A program made the position numbers and the translations under genes. A DNA stretch of 64,000 nucleotides. Source: Batillaria attramentaria. Its lineage: Eukaryota > Mollusca > Gastropoda > Batillariidae. Shown one piece after another: positions 56,401-64,000 of this stretch (within the stretch, counting starts at the first letter, position 1; each line of letters begins with the position of its first letter). The notes beneath the pieces were generated by a model. That model did not search any database. It was given only the letters and a program-made list of their open reading frames with translations, and was not told the origin of the DNA. The DNA is taken from contig JACVVK020000287.1 in NCBI GenBank assembly GCA_018292915.2, positions 392,501 to 456,500 of the forward strand. Direction: 5' to 3'.

Positions 56401-56859
56401 TTCAAGAAAACCCATGACGGATGCGGCTGCTTTAAGAGACCACAAAAACAAATTTACCACAAAGCAGGTTTTCTGCTCGACGTTGACAGCTCTACCTGAT
56501 GTAAACGTACGCCTGTACTGATGTTGTGTCCAGTGGCAAGCAAGCGAAGCTTTTCATAACCACCCAGGCAACTAATGCCAATCAACTGACGGTCATGTTG
56601 TCATGGTAACTGACCAAATTGCGCACGCTCGGTCAAGTAACTCAATCAGCTTAAGCTGACGCGCGTGAAAATTCCCGAATACTGTTGTAAAATTATTACT
56701 GTTAGTAATAATGTATCGCTTCACAGGTTGTAGCGGAACGATATCCGCAATGGTCAGCTACGTGTTAAAACAGTCATTGCAGGTTACATGGTGAAAACTG
56801 CTGACCGATGAACTAACATGATGTCCAAAGTTCTATTTCTAGTCATTGTCACACCTGTG

Positions 56860-56978
<119 letters not shown>

Positions 56979-57159
56979 GAGTAAACCCTGAAGAAATTCG
57001 TCATACATTTACGAGTACAAACACACGAACATAATGCAAAAACTGTGTCACACACAATCTTCAAAACACACCATCAACTTCGTCCCTTTTGCTTTACCAA
57101 GCTTTTCACTCATATTTTGTACATGTTCACTATAAAAACAGTCTACAGTCAACCCAAAA

Positions 57160-57272
57160 TGTATGTATGTATGTGTGTATGTATGTATGTACGTATGTGT
57201 GTACGTATGTGTGCATGTATGTATGTATGTATGTATGTATGTATGTATGTATGTATGTATGTATGTATGTAT
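57160..57272 (+). repeat. (GTAT)n tetranucleotide array
   Basis: GTAT units with GTGT and ACGT variants in the first half and perfect units later. Met-Tyr-Val-Cys frames over it are artefacts. Confidence 0.95.
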
Positions 57273-58700
57273 GTGTCTAAAAACGCAGAAACAGACTAAT
57301 TTTAAAAAAAAAAGTTTCTACATGTACCACCCAGAAGTGTTATGTCCATCAGCAGATAAAAACGAACGGTTGCATCGTCCACCCGTTCTGTCTGGTGTGT
57401 TAAACGTATTCCGTGCTTAATCGTATGAGTGTTTGCAAGCGTACACTAGAAATTAATCGTGGTGGGAAAAGAAAGTAAAATTCAGAAGCCAATAGAAGTA
57501 AGTAAGTTTTCCTTCTGCCCCCTCTCCCTGATTTCTACAGAATCTGTTTCATATTTCATAAATTTTTCAAGCTCAGGTAGTCTTACATACAGATTGGCAC
57601 GTGAGAATATCATTTGGCCACACAAATCGTCAGAAAGCGTTTTAAAAAAAAGGTCGTTAATGACAGGTATGACGCACGAGCGACAAAATTCTTCACTTCA
57701 TGACCAGAGAAAGGGTTTGCTTTTTGAGCAATAAGTCCTTCCATGTGTTTGTTGGGGACATAGCGTTAATTTCGGTTAAGACACGTAAATGACAATGTTC
57801 TTGACTTTATGAGCATAGAAATGATCCCATTTTGAGCAATATGTTTTGGAATGCCTGTCGGGAAATTTGTTTACAGCTTTATACACGCCGGGCAAACACT
57901 CTGACAAACTCCAAATCCTGGCATGTTCAGCTTTTAAATCATGGTTTCAACTTTCAAATGACGCAGCAGTGAGAAGAAATTAAAGTTCTCCCATTTCATT
58001 TATGATCACATGCATGACACTGAGATATGAGATATGAGATCCTGTCAAATAAAACAAGTTTCTTTCTACTCTTTGTCTTCTCTTTTCCTGCTTTTCCCGC
58101 GAGAGGGGGTGGGGGGGGGGGTACGGGTGGGGGTCAAACCTTACTGAAACAGCCACAAGCAAGTCTGCTGTTACCAGCTTTAGAACTGGCACTCATGTTC
58201 CTAACTCTAGGGTGTCTAAGGGAACTAGGGTGTGAAATAGATATTCCGGTGTAAATGCAGTCTCAGAAAGGAAATTATTGTGAAACTTGGTATGAAGTTT
58301 GCCAGACTTCTCGTTTTAACTCAATTCCTTAGAAGCAAGTTTATGGTGCACCAGTGGCCTCAGGGGGGAAAAAATCATAATTCAGTGGATTCAAAGTTTG
58401 CTCAGTGGGAGTATTGCACTTTGATTATACTCGTGTTTGCTGCAGTAACAGCCGTCAACCTCTAATCTCGTCTGATTTTCGCAAGGCCAAAACCGAAAAA
58501 GAGTCAGAAATGTAGGGTACTTGTGCGCGGGTACGAAATGTTTTAATGTTAGCCTAAGTCCTCAAAATGTACAACGTAGCCTGCAGTCTCCTTTCCTCTT
58601 TGCTGCCGCTAGTCTACCACTTCGTCATCTGAAAGGCCACAAAGTATGCAAACCGGATTTGGCACGAGCTTATTGACGAAAACAAATCAGCCAAAGTGAC
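57273..58700. other. Unique sequence, no feature supported
   Basis: AT-rich with short frames and a G-rich stretch at 58106-58132. Nothing recognised. Confidence 0.6.
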
Positions 58701-58704
58701 AGAA

Positions 58705-58971
58705 ATGGAGCCAAAAAAAGGAACGGAGTTTGCCTGCAGTACATTTCGAAAGCTTTTTCCGGTAACAGTCTTTTACGAACGACGCTGGAGACTTACAAGA
58801 ATAGAACTTGAATTCACGCCTTCCCTAGCAGGCTGCACCAACTGGCCTCGAAATAGGGTGCAGCACGCAACAAAAATATACTTTTGTCTCCCGTGGCTGA
58901 CAGGCCGTATGGGATTTCAAGTTTGCAGCCACAGTTCAGGTAGTGAAACAGTCAAGTTCAGATCGCTTTGA
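58705..58971 (+). CDS. Short unidentified open frame, 88 codons
   Basis: An ATG in good context (GACAGAAATGG) opens MEPKKGTEFACSTFRKLF and continues in a mixed-composition frame to TGA at 58969-58971. No repeat bias, transmembrane segment or known motif was seen, and no flanking splice signals stand out. It lies 170 bp upstream of a SINE-B copy. Chance is a fair explanation. Confidence 0.13.
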   Translation: MEPKKGTEFACSTFRKLFPVTVFYERRWRLTRIELEFTPSLAGCTNWPRNRVQHATKIYFCLPWLTGRMGFQVCSHSSGSETVKFRSL

Positions 58972-59141
58972 TGTGGCCAGAAAAAGCATGTCCCCCAAAT
59001 TCAGTGCCGCTCCCTAGATATTCTTGTAAAAGAGTGGACACAGATAAGACCCTAAAAATATACACTTTTATGATTATATACTCTGGAATTAGAACTAAGA
59101 CACTCTGCTGCTTTTTTTCCTTACTGTCCATCCTGTGGAAG

Positions 59142-59312
59142 GGTGAGTGGGTGTTTGGGGGTTTAACGTCCTCTTCCACCACATACGGATGATATCAAAG
59201 ACGGGGCAACGATGAAAAAGCCAGCACAAATATTTGGCCCAAGCCGGGATACGAAGTCACGACCCGAGCACTAGAAGCCCAACGCTCTACCATTCGGCCA
59301 CCCCGGCTACCC
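59142..59312 (-). mobile_element. SINE-B copy
   Basis: Complete minus-strand copy with box A GTGGCCGAATGGTAGAGCG and B box GACTTCGTATCCCGGCTTG (two changes from consensus). A weak possible target duplication, TGTGGAAG / TATGGAAG, flanks it. Confidence 0.87.
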
Positions 59313-59458
59313 TTCTATGGAAGAAAGGGGATGAGAATTACAAGGCAAGATGGCAAACCACTGAAACACATTAAGGATTTAGGTTTTCATGGAACACACG
59401 GACCTTGGGAAACGAAGTGTGCGTTTGGACTGCATGCATAATACCACAAATTCTGCCT

Positions 59459-59710
59459 GTTAGGAAGTTTAGCCCCGGGTTAGAGTCTAACCTCGAACTA
59501 AACTAGCTGTAGGGTTAAATTTTCTGTTATTTTTTGTTTCAAATCAGAAAGCGGATCCATTCCAGCAAGGTGCTTATGCCGTTATAGAAGGAATTTCTTT
59601 CTTCGCTTCCTTTTTTATTTAATTTTGTTTTGGGATTTCTTTTGTCCTAGTCTGGGTTAGGCCCTTAGCCGTGGGTTAAATTAAGCTCGAGTTTTACATA
59701 CGGGCCCTGG
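59459..59710 (+). mobile_element. MITE-1 copy 4, left end lost, right end joined to a 33-bp minisatellite
   Basis: It starts inside the left arm at TTAGGAAGTTTAGCCCCGGG, about 35 nt short of the full end. It continues with the normal body and ends at TTTTACATACGGGCCCTGG, after which the 33-bp array begins at once. Confidence 0.8.
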
Positions 59711-60546
59711 TGTCAAGTGCTGTGTTTTATCAAGTCAAGTCAATGTGTTGTGTTTTGTTTTATCAAGTCAAGTCAAAGTGTTGTGTTTTGTTTTATCAAG
59801 TCAAGTCAAAGTGTTGTGTTTTGTTTTATCAAGTCAAGTCAAAGTGTTGTGTTTTGTTTTATCAAGTCAAGTCAAAGTGTTGTGTTTTGTTTTATCCAAG
59901 TCAAGTCAAAGTGCTGTGTTCTGTTTTATCAAGTCAAGTCAAAGTGCTGTGTTCTGTTTTATCAAGTCAAGTCAAAGTGTTGTGTTTTGTTTTATCAATT
60001 CAAGTCAAAGTGCTGTGTTTTGTTTTATCAAGTCAGGTCAAAGTGCTGTGTTTTGTTTTATCAAGTCAAGTCAAAGTGCTGTTTTGTTTTATCAAGTCAA
60101 GTCAAAGTGCTGTGTTTTGTTTTATCCAAGTCAGGTCAAAGTGCTGTGTTTTGTTTTATCAAGTCAAGTCAAAGTGCTGTGTTCTGTTTTATCAAGTCAA
60201 GTCAAAGTGTTGTGTGTTTGTTTTATCAATTCAAGTCAAAGTGCTGTGTTTTGTTTTATCAAGTCAAGTCAAAGTGCTGTGTTTTGTTTTATCAAGTCAA
60301 GTCAAAGTGCTGTGTTTTGTTTTATCAAATCAAGTCAAAGTGCTGTTTTGTTTTATCAAGTCAAGTCAAAGTGCTGTGTTTGTTTTATCCAAGTCAGGTC
60401 AAAGTGCTGTGTTTTGTTTTATCAAGTCAAGTCAAAGTGCTGTGTTTTGTTTTATCCAAGTCAGGTCAAAGTTCTGTGTTTTGTTTTATCAAGTCAAGTC
60501 AAAGTGTCGTTTTGTTTTATCAAGTCAGGTCAAAGTGCTGTGTTTT
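59711..60546 (+). repeat. 33-bp minisatellite, about 25 copies
   Basis: The unit contains AAGTCAAGTCAAAGTGCTGT followed by GTTTTGTTTTATC. Variants include AAGTCAGGTCAAAG, a CC insertion (TATCCAAG) and GTGCTGTTTTG deletions. Since 33 is a multiple of three and the unit has no stop in several frames, it yields three overlapping 267-327 codon frames that I do not consider genes. It lies between a MITE-1 right end and a SINE-B head fragment. Confidence 0.95.
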
Positions 60547-60599
60547 GACCCGAGCATCAGAAGTCCAATGCTCTACCATTCGGCCACCCCGGCTCCCCC
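60547..60599 (-). mobile_element. SINE-B tRNA-head fragment ending the 33-bp array
   Basis: GACCCGAGCATCAGAAGTCC and CATTCGGCCACCCCGGCTCC are the first 53 nt of SINE-B in minus orientation. The rest of the element is replaced by the 33-bp minisatellite, which begins exactly at this point. A GA-rich tract follows on the other side. Confidence 0.8.
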
Positions 60600-61125
60600 A
60601 AGAAGAGAGAGGGGGGGGGGAGGAGGAGAGAGAGAGAGAGAGAGAAGAGGCTTTCCGACAGAAACTAAAAGCAGGGTCTGATCACTCCAGTGAGGGCTGA
60701 GAGGAAACGGGATGGTGGTTCTCCTGTCACTGAGTCACATACCCCTTAATGGTCTGTAGATGGTAATTTTTATTTCTTGATTGGAGCATTTCAGGGGTTG
60801 ACTAACATGCCTGCGGTCGTAAGAGCGTGACCCATAAAGAAGAAAGCGAACAGTCCGTGCCCACTAACCCCTGCCCAGTGCATGAGACCAGTCAAGCGGT
60901 CAGCTAAGACTCTGGACATCCAAGAAGGAAACCGGAAATCCGGCCGGCAGCGGAAGAGATTTGCCGCGGAGCTGCTCCGAGTCAAACTGCCAGAAGGACA
61001 GCTGCAGCCGCTGACGACCATTGTCGTGGAAAGCCTCTGGGGAAAACTGCTGCTGTTTCTTCAATGCCGGGCTTTTTATTTTTTTTAGTCCTTTCCATGT
61101 ATCATCTTGTCGTTGTTCATAAAGT

Positions 61126-61340
61126 ATCAAGGAGTGCGGTGATGTGGGGTTTAAGACGGAAGGGGGGGGGGGGGGGGGGGTCTCAGTTTGAAACATTTGC
61201 AACTTCTGTGTGAAACAACTCAAATTTTGTGTCAAGAAGTGCGGTGATGTGGGGTTAAAGAGGATAGGGGAATGAGGCGGGGGGGGGGGGGGGGTCTCAA
61301 TTTGAAAAATTTGCAACTTTTGTGTGGAACAACTCAAACT
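61126..61340 (+). repeat. About 110-bp duplication with G runs
   Basis: GTGCGGTGATGTGGGGTT, then a long G run and TCTCAGTTTGAAACATTTGC, occur twice (G runs at 61162-61180 and 61279-61294), ending AACAACTCAAA in each. The two copies differ slightly outside the G runs. Confidence 0.85.
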
Positions 61341-61360
61341 GATTTTGTTGTTGCTATTTT

Positions 61361-61394
61361 TTATGTTGTTTCCATAGTAATGGAAACAACATAA
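61361..61394. repeat. Perfect 15-bp hairpin with 4-nt loop
   Basis: TTATGTTGTTTCCAT and its exact reverse complement ATGGAAACAACATAA are separated by AGTA. There is no T run after it, so it is not a bacterial-type terminator; it may be a small foldback or cruciform. Confidence 0.9.
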
Positions 61395-61578
61395 TAGGAC
61401 GGGCTAAAATTTCCACGTTCATAGGCAAGCATCTGTGGTACAAACGCACGTCACTGCCGATCTCCCGCAGAGACGATTTTGCAAGTGTAACTCTGACAAT
61501 GACGTAACTTGCGTCATCGATGCTGACGCGTATGGTGTTCCGAACGCACTTCTCCTCCTCAGTGAGTGCCGTCTGTGT

Positions 61579-61580
61579 GG

Positions 61581-61645
<65 letters not shown>
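61579..61645 (+). repeat. (TG)n microsatellite
   Basis: About 33 TG units between a unique stretch and the 306-bp duplication. Confidence 0.95.
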
Positions 61646-61648
<3 letters not shown>

Positions 61649-61654
61649 TGTGTC

Positions 61655-62255
61655 CGGGCCCGTTTCTTCGAAAATACTCAACCGAATGGCTTCAAATTTG
61701 GGGTATCCAAATATATCAAAATGTTACATTAGACGATTCAAGCGTGTGATGACTGCTTAAGTGATTTGGGAGTTATCGCCCTTTTGAGACAAGTTGGTTG
61801 TCTTTCGTGTACAGGCGCAATATTTATTTAAATCACTCAATTTTTTGGCAGTAGATAGCTTGAATACGGACTCTGAACAGAGTCACTACTAGAAAATGGT
61901 CGCTCTTATAGTTTTCATGTAAACCGAGCCTGAGTTGACGTTGCATGTGAACCCAGTTCAGATGCCTATTTCTCCGAAAATACTGAACCGATCAATTTCA
62001 AATTTGGGGTTTCTAAATGAATCAAGATTGTTGAATAGAAGGCCCGATCCAGGTACGATTGCACACATGATTTGCGAGTTATCGCCCTTTTCAAAAAAAG
62101 TGGCTTTCTGGCGTTTAAAGGCGTAATATTTACCTAAACCACTCCATTTTTGGGACATAGATAGCATGAATACGGACTCTCAACTGAGTGAATTTTGGAG
62201 GTTGTCGCTTTTATACTTTTGGCGTAAACCGTACCTGATGAAAGTGCTGGTGAAC
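61655..62255 (+). repeat. 306-bp tandem duplication, diverged
   Basis: CGAAAATACT...CCGA, TTCAAATTTGGGGT, GAGTTATCGCCCTTTT, GGCGCAATATTTA/GGCGTAATATTTA, GATAGC.TGAATACGGACTCT and GTAAACCG occur in the same order in both halves (AAAATACT at 61671 and 61977). No long shared open frame, so it is probably a repeat rather than a gene pair. Confidence 0.82.
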
Positions 62256-62667
62256 ACACTTTAGATCTCAAAATCGCTCCTACTATACATAGATAATGAG
62301 CCTGGGGTGCCATAAAAAATATACAAAAAAATTAGAAAAATTCACTGCAGCCGTTGTCGTCAGTTGACTCGAAAATTTGTACTCGAAGCACATTTCCTTT
62401 ACACAAGCCACACGCCTCACAAACATCGCAGAAAAGGCACACGCGCACTGACGCAAAACTGTATCAGCGTCAGTTTGCCGACGTCATGTTTGATTGACGT
62501 GGGGGTGTGTCGTCACTTTTCGGAAGTTCTCTATTTGTAGACGGGAGTTTCATTGATGTAGTGAGCTTTGTTTTTCCCACTGACTCTCACTCAATAGCAT
62601 AGTAGAGTGAGAGAACACCACATAGGTCTCAATGGAGCACATGCACAAACGCGGCTCGCGCAAGTCT

Positions 62668-62738
62668 GCGTGCGTGCGTGCGTGCGTGCGTGCGCGCGCG
62701 CGTATGTCTGTGTGTGTCTGTGTGCGCGCGCGCGCAGC
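62668..62738. repeat. Alternating purine-pyrimidine tract (Z-DNA type)
   Basis: (TGCG)n, then GCGCGCGCGTATG, TGTGTGTC and TGTGCGCGCGCGCGC over about 70 bp. Such alternating GC/GT tracts favour left-handed DNA (established). Confidence 0.9.
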
Positions 62739-63017
62739 AGACATAACACATAGTGAAAAAACGTTCGCCGCGCAGACTTGTCTGTTAAACACATTGAGCC
62801 GGTATAAATTCGATCTTTACACTGCGCAGCAGCAACACTTCAATTTTCATGGGGCTGCTTTCATTGCAAGAATTGTATCCGAGTCAAAGTTATTACGTCA
62901 AATGTATTATGCGTCATCCCAATGAGGAAAACGTCATAGATTTCAAAGAAAACAACTTGACGTCTCTCTTCCAAAACCAAGATTGGTCTGACAAGCCCGG
63001 TCAGTTGTTTCCATTGA

Positions 63018-63048
63018 GAGAGAGAGAGAGAGAGAGAGAGAGTGTGTG

Positions 63049-63121
<73 letters not shown>
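63018..63121 (+). repeat. Compound (GA)n(TG)n
   Basis: About 12 GA units, a GTGTGTAG break, then about 36 TG units. Confidence 0.95.
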
Positions 63122-63124
<3 letters not shown>

Positions 63125-64000
63125 TCCCGTATACATGGCATTACAAAAGAACGACCGTGACGACAGCAGGTGATTAAATGGAAACAACATATTGGGCTGG
63201 TCAGTGGCCATCTTGTTTTATTGTTCGGGTTTTTAAGTTTTCACTAAGATGTCTTAAAAGATTCTTGCATATTTCCGAAAACAAGAGGAATAAGTCAGCT
63301 CAAAACGTTGCCTCCAAACCGGGATTTGAACTCACAATTCGAGCATTGCAGGTTCAACGCTCTGCCGGCTCTATTGCCCCGGTTACCGTTGCCCACATAA
63401 GAAGAATCACTAGTTTGTCCACAAGTTTACTCGTCGAAACTGAGAGTATCGCAAGGACAGGATCCGTGAACAGAAAGAAAAGTCAACGCCAGGGGAAAAA
63501 AAAAAGCAAAAAAACAACGAGCGCTTAAAAGTCGAACAAGCCATGAATTACAGTCAAGGAATCGATTTTGCTTCAGCACAGATGAAACCTCACCATGCCT
63601 TTCAGATCTGATGCAAAAAGAATAGGCTAGACACAAAAGCAATACCAAACGACGGGAAACACATGAAATTACTGGCTTACCTCAAACCGTTTTTCTTTCA
63701 GAACGGGCTAATTTCATCTTTGCTATGCCAACTTCTATTTTGGAACAGTTTCGCTCGTGACTGAGTACGCCTGTACAATCTTTATGATAGGTAAGGCTCT
63801 TATTGGATACAGCGTTGGGTACACTTTGCGTACGCTGTCGAACATTCAAATTGTATGACTGGCCAGTGTTACAGTACAGGAGCACTTAGCGTGGCCGGCC
63901 GCCTCGTCATCGAGTACGCTTCTGTTGGCTCAGTGCCAGCGTTACAGACTCTGTCACTGTGCAGGTGTCTAAGTGGTGTAGTGATAGATACCACGAAAAC
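63122..64000. other. Unique sequence apart from a SINE-head relic
   Basis: Besides the degenerate tRNA-like piece at 63307-63385, no repeat or gene signal was seen to the end of the window. Confidence 0.55.
63307..63385 (-). mobile_element. Degenerate tRNA-like SINE head, probably SINE-B
   Basis: AACCGGGATTTGAACTCACA and TTCGAGCATTGCAGGTTCAA resemble the B box and following part of SINE-B on the minus strand, and GCTCTGCC matches the box-A side. The body is not recognisable. Confidence 0.5.

Noticed and set aside
59710..60700. Long ORFs of 323, 327 and 267 codons
   Set aside because: All are translations of the 33-bp minisatellite in three frames; none shows a domain or codon bias.

Overview
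The window looks like non-coding nuclear DNA from a metazoan, most likely a marine gastropod mollusc (inference). The reasons are: no dense coding; very many long (CA)n/(TG)n, (GA)n/(CT)n, (ATT)n and (GAT)n tracts; repeats built on TGACCTTGACC/AGGTCAAGGTCA, which I know from molluscs; several tRNA-headed SINE families; and 5'-truncated non-LTR retrotransposon ends with microsatellite tails. No prokaryotic operons, rRNA or CRISPR were seen. Almost all long open frames are translations of tandem repeats, for example the 323, 327 and 267 codon frames at 59.7-60.7 kb and the 353 codon frame at 12.7-13.8 kb.

The only gene model with real splice support is on the minus strand at about 4.7-6.6 kb. 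It has a promoter-proximal ETS-type site, a 5-codon first coding exon ending in GTGAGT, a 68-nt second exon with a strong acceptor and a GTAAGT donor, and an acidic Ser-rich last exon whose expected frame holds one TAG. A few other open frames (14.9, 17.8, 41.9 and 58.7 kb) are listed with low confidence.

Layout. 0-8 kb: TG-rich low complexity, a repeat with TGGGTTCA motifs, a full SINE-A inserted in a TGACCTTGACC repeat (11-bp target duplication), then the gene. 8-17 kb: a CpG-rich stretch, a foldback MITE joined to a 400-bp CTG/TTA array, a cluster of five different tandem arrays (12.2-14.6 kb) and a second MITE. 17-28 kb: microsatellites, a 26-bp minisatellite and SINE pieces. 28-34 kb: a nested inverted structure (SINE tail / GA / 101-nt palindrome / CT / SINE) and LINE 3' ends. 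34-48 kb: SINE-A with a 15-bp target duplication, an exon-like tandem duplication, a third MITE and a LINE end with a readable ORF2 C-terminus. 48-57 kb: many SINE-B copies, a SINE-A/SINE-B nest with three copies of one target site, two head-to-tail LINE 3' ends and a third in opposite orientation. 57-64 kb: a fourth MITE fused to a 33-bp minisatellite, G-run and 306-bp duplications, and Z-DNA-type alternating tracts.

The elements interact mainly through insertion and expansion. SINE-B is often found in GA/CT tracts, two of four MITE copies have a tandem array starting exactly at their right end, and LINE ends carry the (ATT)n or (GA)n tracts that then expand. Family names (SINE-A, SINE-B, SINE-C, MITE-1) are local labels, not database names.
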